The position numbers were made by a program, and so were the translations under genes. From Acidobacteriota bacterium (lineage in GTDB: Bacteria; Acidobacteriota; Terriglobia; Bryobacterales; Bryobacteraceae): DNA of 64,000 bases. Positions 43,898 through 53,154 of the stretch are shown here, in pieces. The notes under the pieces were generated by a model. That model ran no database searches. It worked only from the letters and a program-made list of their open reading frames with translations, and was not told the DNA's origin. Location: assembly GCA_016185425.1 (NCBI GenBank), contig JACPNQ010000034.1, positions 473,006 through 537,005 on the forward strand, read 5' to 3'. How positions within the stretch are numbered: the stretch's first letter is position 1; each line of letters opens with the position of its first letter.

Positions 43898-44492
43898 CAC
43901 TCCTCTTCGCCGCCGCGGCTCTGGGTACGCTCTTCCTCGACGGCGGTAGCAACAGCGCGGAAATCGGCGCCGCTTTCGGCCGCCTCGCCAACGGTCGCAT
44001 CCTCCTCATCCCCACGGCGCTCTCTGACAAGGCCCTCAACGAAATCAACCTCCACGCCATGCCAGTAACGGGCCCAAAATACTTCGGCGTCGACCGCGTC
44101 ATCGTTCTGCACGCCCCTACGCGCTACGAAGCCAATCGCGAAGACTTCGTCGAACCCCTCCGCGCCAACAATGCCGTATTCTTCATGGGCGGCGATCACC
44201 AGCGCCTTCTGGACCGCTACGCCGGCACACGCTTTGAAACCGAACTCAAAGCGCTCTACGAGCGCGGGGACGTCATTGGCGGCAGCTCCGCCGGGGCCAT
44301 GGTCAGGGGCGCTTACCAAGCCATTCGCCCGGACGGTGACGCAAACCGGGCCGGCTTCGCGCTTCTCGCCAACACTCTCATCGACCTCCATTTCACCGAA
44401 CGCCACCGCCAACGCCCCATCCCGCCAATCCTCAGGTTGGCGCCGGTAACGCCACAATCTACAAGGGCAAATCGGTTCGTGTCCTAAAATAG
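43894..44492 (+). pseudogene. cyanophycinase-like (peptidase S51) gene with decayed 3' end
   Basis: From ATG 43894 (overlapping the previous stop) the frame reads FLDGGSNSAEIGAAFGRLANG and contains FFMGGDHQRLLDRY and the catalytic serine in GGSSAGAMVRGA, a cyanophycinase/peptidase S51 pattern. The frame runs through LIDLHFTERHRQRP and then loses the expected C-terminus, ending in a stop at 44487. A normal tail (VGAGNATIYKGKSVRVLK) appears in another frame at 44436-44492. The usual IDE-type segment between them is missing. An internal deletion plus frameshift best explains it, so the product is probably inactive. Confidence 0.65.
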
Positions 44493-44500
44493 GATCGGCC

Positions 44501-45172
44501 ATGCCCAAGCTCCTCCTGCTCGTCCTCGCAGCCACACTTGCCTTCGCTCAAGAACCGGTCCATTTCGCCGCCAAGGACGGCTGGGTCATCTACGGCGACC
44601 TCTACGGGAAAGGCAACCACGCGGTCCTCCTCGTCCACGGCGGCCGCCGCGACAAGTCCCACTGGACAAAACAAGCCCAAATCATCGCCCAAGCAGGCTT
44701 CACCGTCCTCGCCATCGATCTCCGCGGCATCGGTCTCTCAAAAGAGGGCCCGCCCGACAGGCGCAACGATATCGCGCGTCCCCTCGACCTCCTTGCCGCT
44801 ATTCGCTATCTCCAGGGCAACGGCGCCAAGACTGTCTCCATCATCGGCGCCAGCGCCGGTGGCGATCTGTCCGAAGAAGCCCTTCGCACGGCTAACCCTG
44901 GCGAGATCGATCGCGTCATCTTCCTCGCCCACGGCGCCTACGGCCCGCCGCAATCGCTCACCAAAGTCCGCAAGCTCTTCATCGTCGCCCGCGGTGATCT
45001 CGGCCCGCGCGATGTCCCACGCCTTACCCGCATCCAGGCCCAATATGACCTGGCGCCCGATCCCAAGGAACTTATCGTTCTTGATGGCTCCGCCCACGCC
45101 CAATTCCTCTTCGAAACGGATCAGGCCGGCCGCCTCATGACCGAGATCCTACGCTTCCTGACGGCTCCTTAA
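44501..45172 (+). CDS. exported alpha/beta hydrolase
   Basis: 223 residues with signal peptide MPKLLLLVLAATLAFAQ. Alpha/beta hydrolase: oxyanion VHGGRRDKS, nucleophile Ser in GASAGGDL, acid probably in the RGDLGPRD region and His in GSAHAQF. Related to small dienelactone-hydrolase-like or lysophospholipase-like enzymes. AGGA lies ten bases before the ATG. It stands after the decayed cyanophycinase gene, nine bases apart, and may have shared its transcript. Confidence 0.82.
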   Translation: MPKLLLLVLAATLAFAQEPVHFAAKDGWVIYGDLYGKGNHAVLLVHGGRRDKSHWTKQAQIIAQAGFTVLAIDLRGIGLSKEGPPDRRNDIARPLDLLAAIRYLQGNGAKTVSIIGASAGGDLSEEALRTANPGEIDRVIFLAHGAYGPPQSLTKVRKLFIVARGDLGPRDVPRLTRIQAQYDLAPDPKELIVLDGSAHAQFLFETDQAGRLMTEILRFLTAP

Positions 45173-46069
45173 GCGGACGTTGCCGATGTAACAACTCGAG
45201 CCACCGCCCGCGTGGTCGCCCTCATCCCCCATCAACGCCCGAACCCAATCCAGAACGCGCCGCCAATACAGGCCTCCGTGTTCGGACACGGCATCACCCG
45301 GCACGGTGAATCCCCGCTCGCCTACAGCGGATTCCCGGCGTACACGGAATCTCCGCCGCCTGCACCCGAGAACAAAACCCGTCCCGTCCGCCATTCGCCA
45401 ACCGGCCCAAAACTAACTGCCCGGCATTGGAACTAGTAAGCCAGCGTCATCGTCTTCGACGACAAGAGAATGCCAGTCCTCCGCGCCCTAAGTGGTTGAA
45501 AAATCGCCGGTTCTCACCCCCGTTCACGCCATAATCCCGTCACCGCGGCGGCAACCTGCCCTGCCCTCCCTGTATCCGAAACCCAGGATGCCCCGTCATA
45601 CATAGTGTGATGAATAAACGTTTGAAAGAAAATATCGTAGTTCCTCTCAGGAGTTTACCTAGATTACGGCATTTTTTCTAGACACACACTTAGGCCTCTG
45701 GCAACCTAGACACTTGTACTCTGGTTCGGCGGAACTTTCAATCCAATCGAGGTTCAGTGGGACGGAACGCTACAAACCAATGAAAACAATTGCCTTGAAT
45801 CGTCTGGTCATATCTATCGGGCGGAGCCTCGCCCGCTCTGGCTAACGACACGACTCCCTCCGAAGGAGACAAAGCTGACATAATTTTCCTCCATCCTCTC
45901 ATCCCGCTTCAATTCCCCCTCATCCCTTATCAAATCCCGTTAACCGGCCGATCTCTACCACAGACTGAACGCATTGGCGTTCTCTGCATCGCTTTGCGCT
46001 CAGTTCGAAAAGGTACATGAAGTCGCCCGGATCCCATTCACCTCTTCAGCTTACAAGGAAGTAGCAAAG
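45173..46069. other. intergenic stretch with decayed sequence and no confident gene
   Basis: The first part (45200-45435) is a decayed copy of the 3' end of the degT gene, annotated separately. From about 45440 to 46069 the base composition becomes more AT-rich and I see no gene. A frame at about 45711-45880 reads LVLWFGGTFNPIEVQWDG and is open for some 55 codons, but lacks a start and a recognisable family. Two direct copies of CTAGACAC (45678-45685, 45706-45713) and a possible promoter region for the metalloprotease lie here. Confidence 0.5.
45200..45435 (-). pseudogene. decayed partial copy of the degT aminotransferase 3' end
   Basis: This stretch matches the last part of the intact degT gene (52044-52295) in the same orientation. 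It has long identical runs, about a dozen substitutions, two one-base indels and a 22-base deletion after CGGATTCCC. The encoded peptide is thus out of frame. The copies are direct repeats about 6.8 kb apart. No start or catalytic region is present, so it is a gene remnant. Confidence 0.85.
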
Positions 46070-48376
46070 ATGTACGCAGTACAAGTGTGTCCGCCGCGGG
46101 CTACCGCCCCCCTGATTCCCCTCGTGGTTTTTGCATCGATTGCCATCGCGCAGAATCCACCAACGGATCGCATTCGCGATCTCAATAACGAAGTGTTGCA
46201 GCTCCATGGCGCCATCCAGACTGCAACGGCAAGCCACCCTGGATTTGGCAGGAGCCCGGGTGAGCAGGCCATCGAACGGCGTGCCGCCGTTCTCAGCCAA
46301 CTCATAGACCAGGACCCTGGCACCGCCCTGAAATTCGCGTTTTCCGAAGATCTCTTGGCGGATCTGGCGGCCAAGTTTCCGGCGGCGGCCGCACGCCTCG
46401 AGTCGCGCGGCGATTGGCAGGGAACGATTGAGTCGTTCGTTTTCGATTATTCGGACGGCACCCATCGGACGCAACACAAATTGCGGACCGCGAACGGAAC
46501 ATTGGAGCTTCATTTTGCCGGTTCCGAACCCGCTGCCGCGCAGTGCGGTAAGACGGTTTCCGTCACCGGAGCGCGCCTCGACAACCAAGTGGCGGTGGCG
46601 ACTTCGGAACTCGTTGCCCTCTCCGCTTCAACAAACATCGCACCTTCGGCCACCTCGGATGCGTCGGCGACAGGCTGTCCGGTCACTGGCGTCCAGAAAA
46701 CGGTCGTGATCTTGGCCACCTTCCCCGGCGTCACCCCGCCGTCGAATGTGACGCCCCAAAGCATCGCGGACGGGTTCTTCGGGAGCACCGGCCGCTCGCT
46801 GGATTCTTACTGGAAGGAGGCGTCGTACGGCAAAACATCGGCGTCGGGCGACATCTTCGGCTGGTACACCCTGCCCACTTCTTTTTCCTGTACCACCACC
46901 GACGATCTGCGCGCCGCCGCGATTACTATGGCCGCTGGCGCCGGAGTCAATTTTCAGAATTACTCGAGGCTCTTCATCGTTGTTCCCGATATGGGCTGCG
47001 GATGGGCCGGTGCCGCGACGTTAGGCTGCGCGACTTTGAGTTCACCGTCCGGCGCTTTTACCGCGACCACGTCTTACCTGAATTCCAGTGCCTTGTCTAG
47101 CCGGGACAAGATCGTCTCCACCGCCGCGCATGAGGGCGGGCACAATCTGGGCTTGGCTCACGCCAATAGCCGCGCCTTTGGCACGGAAGCCCTGGGAAGT
47201 GTGGGCGCCCCCGGCAATCTGATCGGATACGGAGATGGATTCTCCGTCATGTCGAACGGTGGACTCGGTCATTACGCCGCCTCCCACAAAGCGAATCAAT
47301 TGAACTGGCTGAGCACGGCGAATTACCAGGTCGTCCAGAGCAGTGGAACATTTACGCTCCAACCTTTTGAAGCCGCGACCAATGGCTTGCAGGCGCTGAA
47401 GATTCAACGCGGCACCGGCGGCGGCGCCTGGGTCTGGGTGGAGTACCGTCAGCCCATCGGCAACTACGATAATTCCTACTTCCTTGCCCCGGATGTGGCC
47501 CAGTGGTACTCGTGGGCCAACCAAGTGTTCTCCGGCGCCCTCATTCATTACGAGGACCCCAACACCGGCACCGAAAGTCACCTCTTGGATTTCACCCCCA
47601 CGTCGGACTCCGCATTCTACGACCCCGCGCTGGCCGCCGGAAAATCCTGGGTCGACCCGTACTCGAATCTTTCCATCTCCGTGCAAAGCGCTACCGCCAG
47701 CGGCCTCACCCTGAGCGTTAGTTACGGCGGTGGAGCCTCGGCGTGTGTTCGCGCGAACCCCACAGTCACTCTTCCGTCCGCCAGCCCCACCGTTTATCCG
47801 GGAGCAAGCGCCAGCTACACCGTGGCCGTCGTGAACAAGGATTCGGCCGCCTGTCCGTCCAGTACCTTCGCGCTCGCATCCACGCAACCGGGCGGGTGGC
47901 TGGCCCAATATTCCACCACCTCATTGACGATTAGCCCCGGCGGCACTGGATCCGCAACATTGACGGAATCCGTGCCGGCCGGTACGGCGCCGGCCACTTA
48001 CGGGATCAGCGCGAGCGCCGCGAACGGCGCCTATGCCGCCTCTGGCCTGGCCAACGCCACCGTGGTTTTGCCGCCCGCTCTCTCCGCCGTCACCTCGGTT
48101 CCCGCGGCCAGTTACGCGGCCCGCGAAACCGTGGTCGTGACTTGCGTCGTCGCTGCCGGGAGTGCCGCGGCCGCCGGGGCCGCCGTGACGTTCCAGTTAA
48201 CCAAGGCTGATGGGACTAAGGTGACTGGGAACGCCACGGCGGATTTAACTGGAAAAGCGACTTGGTCCTACAAGATTGCCAATCGGGACCCAAAGGGCAC
48301 TTCTTCAGTCAAGAGCACAGCCGTTTACAACTCGCAAAGTACGACGAGCGACTCCGTAGCCTTCGTCATCCAGTAA
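46070..48376 (+). CDS. exported metzincin-type zinc protease with C-terminal Ig-like domains
   Basis: 768 residues from the ATG at 46070 (AAGGAAG upstream, signal peptide PLIPLVVFASIAIAQ directly after); a longer frame exists. Catalytic zinc motif HEGGHNLGLAH at 354-364 with Glu355, and a Met-turn candidate FSVMSN (Met394), an M11/M6-like metzincin pattern. A NEW3-like beta domain follows at about 590-690 (FALASTQPGGWLAQYSTTSL) and an Ig-like fold at about 690-768. It probably acts outside the cell on proteins. No obvious inhibitor or partner gene adjoins. It lies inside the repeat-bounded segment. Confidence 0.85.
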   Translation: MYAVQVCPPRATAPLIPLVVFASIAIAQNPPTDRIRDLNNEVLQLHGAIQTATASHPGFGRSPGEQAIERRAAVLSQLIDQDPGTALKFAFSEDLLADLAAKFPAAAARLESRGDWQGTIESFVFDYSDGTHRTQHKLRTANGTLELHFAGSEPAAAQCGKTVSVTGARLDNQVAVATSELVALSASTNIAPSATSDASATGCPVTGVQKTVVILATFPGVTPPSNVTPQSIADGFFGSTGRSLDSYWKEASYGKTSASGDIFGWYTLPTSFSCTTTDDLRAAAITMAAGAGVNFQNYSRLFIVVPDMGCGWAGAATLGCATLSSPSGAFTATTSYLNSSALSSRDKIVSTAAHEGGHNLGLAHANSRAFGTEALGSVGAPGNLIGYGDGFSVMSNGGLGHYAASHKANQLNWLSTANYQVVQSSGTFTLQPFEAATNGLQALKIQRGTGGGAWVWVEYRQPIGNYDNSYFLAPDVAQWYSWANQVFSGALIHYEDPNTGTESHLLDFTPTSDSAFYDPALAAGKSWVDPYSNLSISVQSATASGLTLSVSYGGGASACVRANPTVTLPSASPTVYPGASASYTVAVVNKDSAACPSSTFALASTQPGGWLAQYSTTSLTISPGGTGSATLTESVPAGTAPATYGISASAANGAYAASGLANATVVLPPALSAVTSVPAASYAARETVVVTCVVAAGSAAAAGAAVTFQLTKADGTKVTGNATADLTGKATWSYKIANRDPKGTSSVKSTAVYNSQSTTSDSVAFVIQ

Positions 48377-48391
48377 TGGCACGTTGGCGGA

Positions 48392-48448
48392 CGGGATGGG
48401 CGCGCGGCACCCGGACTCGGGCGGACTCAGGCGCCGCGCCCCATCCCG
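48392..48448. terminator. strong hairpin between convergent genes
   Basis: A long inverted repeat, CGGGATGGGCGCGCGGC (48392-48408) with GCCGCGCCCCATCCCG (48433-48448), is paired over 16 bp apart from one bulge. The loop itself contains a CCCG/CGGG hairpin. It sits between the stops of two convergent genes. There is no T-run on either side, so it may be a rho-assisted or transcript-stabilising structure. Confidence 0.5.
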
Positions 48449-48465
48449 CTCACCTGGACGGCGTC

Positions 48466-49500
48466 TCATGGCGCCGTTTTCCTGGCTTCGAGCTTAGTTA
48501 GCTCCGCATCGATAAGGTTTTCAAACACCGCGGCCGACTGCCCGCCCACAACCAGCACTCCTTGGACGTAAAACGTCGGTGTGGAGGACACGCCGTAAGC
48601 AATGCCCGCTTGCAGATCGCTTTCCACCAACGGCGCGAACTTCGCGCTGGCCAGGCACGTGCCGAATCGAGCGGCGTCCAATCCAGCCGATTGCGCGTTG
48701 GCGGCCAAGCCGTTATTATCCAGTCGCGTTTGGTTCTGGTACAGCAGATCGTGATATTCCCAGAATTTCCCCTGCTCGCCGGCGCAACGCGATGCCTCGG
48801 CGGCTTTCTGGGCCTGCGGGTGAATCGGCCGTAACGGAAAGTCCCGGTATCCCAGCCGCACTTTGCCTTTATATTTCTCCAGCAGCCCGGTTACTACCTG
48901 CTGCACCTCTTTGCAGTACGGGCATTGAAAATCGGAAAATTCAACAATTGTTACTGCGGCGCCGGCGTCCCCCCGGAGCCGCGCAGGATCGACGGTGACG
49001 TCCACGCGGGGGCGATCTAACAGCAGCGAAACGCCGCCCGCGCCCCGCAAGCGGTCGATAAATTCTTGCCGGGCCTGTTGTAATTTGGCCTGGACAAGCG
49101 CCGCATTCACCTGCGCTTTTACTTCTTCGAACGGCCGGTTGATGCGCTCCTTCTGCGCCAGATAATAAGCCTTGATTTCACCCTCGCCCGGAGCGGCCAT
49201 TTGCCGGTCCACTCGCTCCGCCAGGAACGCCTCGGTCGAAAGACCGGCCTTCTTGGCTTCGCTTTCCAGCAGCCGCTGATTCACGACGCTTATCAGCGCT
49301 CTCATCTTCAGGTCGTATTCCTGGTTACGCAGTTGCATCAATTGCCCGCCGATCGCCGGCATTAGGTCGCCCTCATAGATCGCCTGTCCACCGACCCGCG
49401 CCAACGCTGGCGTCCCTCCTGGGGTCTGTCCGCCTAACGCCGGCGGTAACAACCCGAGCAGGCACCATCCACAGATTTTCCCGAATTTTCGTTTCTTCAC
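48466..49500 (-). CDS. exported DsbA-like thiol oxidoreductase with SurA-like N-terminal region
   Basis: 344 residues, signal peptide ending ALGGQ. Residues about 30-155 resemble the helical SurA N-domain (RVGGQAIYEGDLMPAIGGQL). Residues about 165-335 are a DsbA-type thioredoxin fold with CPYC at 193-196, FSDFQCPYCKEV, and the cis-proline loop GVSSTPTFYV. Likely a periplasmic disulfide oxidase or isomerase combined with a chaperone-like part. It converges on the metalloprotease gene, whose mature product contains several cysteines, so it could help fold that protein. That link is inference. Confidence 0.88.
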   Translation of the reverse strand: MKKRKFGKICGWCLLGLLPPALGGQTPGGTPALARVGGQAIYEGDLMPAIGGQLMQLRNQEYDLKMRALISVVNQRLLESEAKKAGLSTEAFLAERVDRQMAAPGEGEIKAYYLAQKERINRPFEEVKAQVNAALVQAKLQQARQEFIDRLRGAGGVSLLLDRPRVDVTVDPARLRGDAGAAVTIVEFSDFQCPYCKEVQQVVTGLLEKYKGKVRLGYRDFPLRPIHPQAQKAAEASRCAGEQGKFWEYHDLLYQNQTRLDNNGLAANAQSAGLDAARFGTCLASAKFAPLVESDLQAGIAYGVSSTPTFYVQGVLVVGGQSAAVFENLIDAELTKLEARKTAP

Positions 49501-49590
49501 GTTCCCTCCCGGTTCTTAGGTGGGCGGCAGTGCCGTCAGTTCTTTCCATATGCGCCTGAGTGGCCTGCCGCCCCTTCCGTCTAACTCATC

Positions 49591-49612
49591 CTTCCGCTTC
49601 CCTTGGCGGAAG
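49591..49612 (-). terminator. hairpin downstream of the surface-protein gene
   Basis: Perfect 7-bp inverted repeat CTTCCGC / GCGGAAG with an 8-base loop, 12 bases past the stop of the gene at 49625-51433. No T-run follows, so termination is not certain. A direct TTGACTA repeat lies beside it. Confidence 0.35.
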
Positions 49613-49624
49613 ATTGACTATTGA

Positions 49625-51433
49625 CTATGGTCTGGACAGCGAGCAGGACCCGTCCGGACAGGCTCGGCATTCCGCCGTGGCTGGCAGCGGAATGGCGCTC
49701 GGCGGTAGGTTCGCGCCGAATACGTCCTTCGGTATCGAAGAGATCCTCACCGTATCCTGGAATAGGCACCTGCCGTTCGTCGACACGCAGGAGTTCGGCC
49801 GGTAGTTCGCATTGAAGGTCCTGCACTCATCCGCTCCAAGAGTCAGACCCGTGACAATGCTGAAATCGGTACCTGCCGCCGGCGGATTCATTTGTACGTT
49901 GTTCGTTAGGTTGATGTTGCTGATCGGCTTATCGTCCGCGCTCGTATTACAAACCGTCATCGTCGTGGCATCCTCCAGCACGATCCCGCCGCCCGTCTGC
50001 GGCACCAGATTGACCACACACGATTTCGTCAGCGACAGCCCTGGCTGCGTGACAACGTTACAGCCGGCGACGCCGAAATCGGCCGCCGCCGCCGCCGGGT
50101 TGCCATTGTGATCGTTGGTCACCGTATTGCCGCACGTCGGGCAGGACGCGGCATTTGCCGTGGCGTTGTTGGTCACTTTGCCGTTCCCGGGAAAATCAAA
50201 GCTGCCGCTGTAGGCGGCACTCGCTCCCGACGTCAATCCTTGTGCCGGAGTCACCGGCTGGGTGAGCACTGTGTTGATGGAGCCAGTCGGGAATTGATCG
50301 GCCACAGTGAGTTTGTAGAGACTGCCGGCGCCGTCGTTGATCACATTTCCGGTGAACGTGTAATGGACGTAGGCAACATTGTTGATCTCAACGATCGTCG
50401 GTGTACCGGAGCACGCTTTGGTGACGGCCACGCTGCACAACTGGAAGCTCCCCAGCACAAAGTCCTTCAATTGCGCGGTCGTCGACTGGGAGGAACGAGT
50501 CTCGGCCAGGAATGTCGAGAAGCAGGGTTCGGGCAGTCCGCGCGCCGCGAAGATCGCCGTCAAATCGAATCCGCCCTCGAAAAAGCTACCCTGCGGGAAC
50601 GAGCCCGCCGGTCCCGCCTTGGGGGTATATGGCCATGCGGCCGACGTGGAACTGGTGTTCACGATCGCGCACACATCGGTATGGCTTGGCGAGCTGGGCG
50701 TGCACTGTCCGGCATTCTGGTCGTCGTCCAGGACCAGCCCCACCGTCTTATCCCAGTGATAGATCTGTATAGTGCCGATAGCGCCGCCCTGCGTGAAGGC
50801 GGAAACGATCAATATATCGCCATCGCGATGCAGATCCCCCGGGTTGCAATTGGTCGCCCCGGTCGGACACGGTGTGCCGGTGAACGGAGTACCGCCGCCA
50901 CCGGTCCCGCTGCCTGGCCCAATGGCGTTCTGGAAGAACCAGAACCCGATGTTGCTGTCGCCGTTATTCGCAAAACGGTCGGCGCCAAAGAAGATCCAGG
51001 TATGCGGTTGCGTCCCGCCGCTGGTGGTATTTACCTTATAGGCGGCGGCGTACGCGTTCGTGATGTTGTCTTTATCGGGGACGGAGCCATTCGTATTCTT
51101 CCATTGACTTACGTCGTTGGTGTCCTTCGAACCCCCAGTGGTGAAGATCGAGATATCTCCCGGGTCGGGGACCACGAATGGCCATCCGGAAACTGTGGGC
51201 TGTCCGGGCTCCGGGGCCGAGGTCGCCACCGCCCTCGCTAATCCGCTGGCCGTGCCCGCGGAGTTGGCCCAGTCGTCCCCCGTTCCATTTACCCTCACGT
51301 TGGCGTCCAATTCAAAGACAGTCGGGTCGTCTAAAAAAGCGATCGGCCCGATGATAATCGCCGCAGTCACAACAACTGCCGAAACACTTAGGCAAAGGAC
51401 GCCAAGCGGCGTCCGGATTTTGTCGTTAAACAT
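49625..51433 (-). CDS. large exported surface protein with DUF11-like repeats
   Basis: 602 residues from the ATG at 51433, chosen for GGAGGGAAAC upstream; a nine-residue longer form is possible. N-terminal signal or anchor helix (LGVLCLSVSAVVVTAAIIIGPIAF). The rest is beta-rich with CnaB/DUF11-like segments (AVTKACSGTPTIVEINNVAYV; LSLTKSCVVNLVPQTGGG) and repeated paired cysteines. It is probably a cell-surface or extracellular matrix protein. It lies within the repeat-bounded segment and has no recognisable enzymatic motif. Confidence 0.75.
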   Translation of the reverse strand: MFNDKIRTPLGVLCLSVSAVVVTAAIIIGPIAFLDDPTVFELDANVRVNGTGDDWANSAGTASGLARAVATSAPEPGQPTVSGWPFVVPDPGDISIFTTGGSKDTNDVSQWKNTNGSVPDKDNITNAYAAAYKVNTTSGGTQPHTWIFFGADRFANNGDSNIGFWFFQNAIGPGSGTGGGGTPFTGTPCPTGATNCNPGDLHRDGDILIVSAFTQGGAIGTIQIYHWDKTVGLVLDDDQNAGQCTPSSPSHTDVCAIVNTSSTSAAWPYTPKAGPAGSFPQGSFFEGGFDLTAIFAARGLPEPCFSTFLAETRSSQSTTAQLKDFVLGSFQLCSVAVTKACSGTPTIVEINNVAYVHYTFTGNVINDGAGSLYKLTVADQFPTGSINTVLTQPVTPAQGLTSGASAAYSGSFDFPGNGKVTNNATANAASCPTCGNTVTNDHNGNPAAAAADFGVAGCNVVTQPGLSLTKSCVVNLVPQTGGGIVLEDATTMTVCNTSADDKPISNINLTNNVQMNPPAAGTDFSIVTGLTLGADECRTFNANYRPNSCVSTNGRCLFQDTVRISSIPKDVFGANLPPSAIPLPATAECRACPDGSCSLSRP

Positions 51434-52018
51434 TGTTTCCCTCCATACGGCGTTCCACACGGCGAAGGCACGACCCCACCGCTCGCGGGTGGCACGCTAG
51501 GTTGACAGATGGATTGACACTCCGGGGATTGTATGGCAGGATCGAGGGCGGTGATTGACACCCCGGGATATAGCCACACTTCTCCCGGCAGGCCAGTTTC
51601 TGTTCGCGCAGAAGCTGGCCTTACTAATCTCGCTCGCGTCGGCAGGCAAGATAGCGGTTCCATCCGCCTTACAGGCCGACGGCCTCCGATACAGCAATGT
51701 ATTCACCGCCGTGGAAGTACTACTTCACTCTCGGCGGCATTCGTTGGCCGGCGATACCGGCCCTTATAGTTACTTCGGTCTGTGTTGTTTATGGTCTGCG
51801 CGCCGCACTACGGCTGCGTCGCGTAGCTTCCTCAAAGCACGGTTGTATTGTGCATCTGATCATACCGCGTGGCAAGGGAAATGTTGACTACCCAGCCGAA
51901 AGATAGGTTCGGGCGTTCATCAGCCGTTGCAATCCGTTCTATTCGTTGCATTCGCAACGCTTACGAACGGTAATGCACTAGCGTGGAGGAAACCAGTGAC
52001 AAGGTTTCGCCCTGCCGC
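51434..52018. other. 585-base intergenic stretch without a confident gene
   Basis: A possible 69-residue membrane protein frame (51697-51906, plus strand: WKYYFTLGGIRWPAIPALIVTSVCVVYGLRAALRL) has no ribosome-binding site and I give it little weight. A good hairpin is present at 51934-51970. No tRNA, promoter or insertion-sequence end is recognisable. The stretch may hold the promoter of the leftward surface-protein gene and the 3' region of degT. Confidence 0.5.
51934..51970. other. two-step hairpin downstream of degT
   Basis: Outer stem CCGTTC (51934-51939) / GAACGG (51965-51970), inner stem CGTTGC (51944-51949) / GCAACG (51954-51959), loop ATTC. It lies about 50 bases beyond the degT stop. 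No T-run, so either a transcript-end structure or a remnant of a repeat. Confidence 0.4.
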
Positions 52019-53131
52019 TTAAATCGCCGCCACCACCGCCCGCGCCACCGCCCGGGTCGTCGCATCATCCCCCATCAACGCCCGAAACCCAATCCAGAAC
52101 GCGTCGCCAATATAGGCCTCCGTGTTCGGACACGGCATCACCCGGCACGGTGAATCCCCGCTCGCATACATCGGATTCCCATACAGCGGATGCGGATAAA
52201 ACGGCGTACACGGAATCCCCGCCGCCTGCACCCGCGAACAAAACCCGTCCCGCCCGCCATTCGCCATCCGGCCCAAAACTAAGTACCAGGAATTCCGGTT
52301 CACCGCCTTCGGAATCTGCTGCCAGGTAATACCGGACGCCGTTCCGTACTCCTCCTGGAAGACCGCCCAATTTGCCGTCCGCAGGGCAATCTGCCCATCC
52401 AGCCGTTCTAACTGCGCCGTCAGCACCGCCGCATGCAACGCCGACAACCGGTAGTTATTCCCCGCTTCAAAATGGTGGAAGGAGGAATACCCTGGCCGCC
52501 TCCCCTGATTCGCAAACGACCGCATCCGCGCCGCCAGCGCCTCATCGGAGGTCAGGACAATCCCCCCCTCGCCGGCGGTCATGACCTTTCCGTTCTGGAA
52601 CGAAAACGACGAGGCCAGCCCAAACGACCCCGCCCGCTTCCCTTTCCATTCCGACCCCTGCGTATGCGCCGCGTCCTCCAAAAACAGCAGCCCACGCTTT
52701 TCACAAATGGCCATCAGCGAATCAACCTCCGCCATCGATCCGCCAAAATGCACCGCCATCACTGCCTTCGTCGCCGGCCCGATCGCCGCCCATACCGCCT
52801 CCGGGCACATGTTGAACGAATACGGCTCGATGTCCACGAATACCGGCACCGCTCCCACTCGCGTCACCGCCGAAGCCGTCGACACAAACGAGATCGCCGG
52901 CACAATCACCTCATCCCCCGGCCCAATCCCCGCCCCGGCGAGCATCATCTCCAGCGTTACCGTTCCATTTACCGCCGACACCCCGAAAGCGGCACCCTGA
53001 TAGGCCGCGAAAGCCTCTTCAAACTTTGCCACCAGCGGGTTAAACCCGCCCCACTGCGGGCTCGCCAACACCTCTTGTAAAAGCGCCGTCTCGCGCGCAT
53101 CCGAAATCGGCCAACCGGGAAGTTCGATCAC
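52019..53131 (-). CDS. DegT/DnrJ/EryC1/StrS-family sugar aminotransferase
   Basis: 370 residues, fold type I PLP enzyme of the DegT family, which aminates keto-sugar nucleotides. PLP Lys182 in SFQNGKVMTAGEGG, Asp153 in LEDAAHTQGS, the VNGTVTLEMML substrate loop and ISFVSTASAV. Length is normal. The 3' end is duplicated as a decayed fragment at 45.2 kb, so this intact copy is either the parent or the survivor of a duplication. Neighbouring genes do not form a sugar-nucleotide cluster, so its product sugar is unknown. Confidence 0.9.
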   Translation of the reverse strand: MIELPGWPISDARETALLQEVLASPQWGGFNPLVAKFEEAFAAYQGAAFGVSAVNGTVTLEMMLAGAGIGPGDEVIVPAISFVSTASAVTRVGAVPVFVDIEPYSFNMCPEAVWAAIGPATKAVMAVHFGGSMAEVDSLMAICEKRGLLFLEDAAHTQGSEWKGKRAGSFGLASSFSFQNGKVMTAGEGGIVLTSDEALAARMRSFANQGRRPGYSSFHHFEAGNNYRLSALHAAVLTAQLERLDGQIALRTANWAVFQEEYGTASGITWQQIPKAVNRNSWYLVLGRMANGGRDGFCSRVQAAGIPCTPFYPHPLYGNPMYASGDSPCRVMPCPNTEAYIGDAFWIGFRALMGDDATTRAVARAVVAAI

Positions 53132-53154
53132 TCTTCTAGGATAGAAAGAAACCC

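Noticed and set aside
50108..51241. A 377-codon frame on the plus strand opposite the surface-protein gene
   Set aside because: The minus-strand protein has a signal helix, ribosome-binding site and Ig-like repeats; the plus frame has none of these.
51555..51887. A 110-codon plus-strand frame in the gap before degT
   Set aside because: No ribosome-binding site, no recognisable domain, and it overlaps a second equally weak frame.
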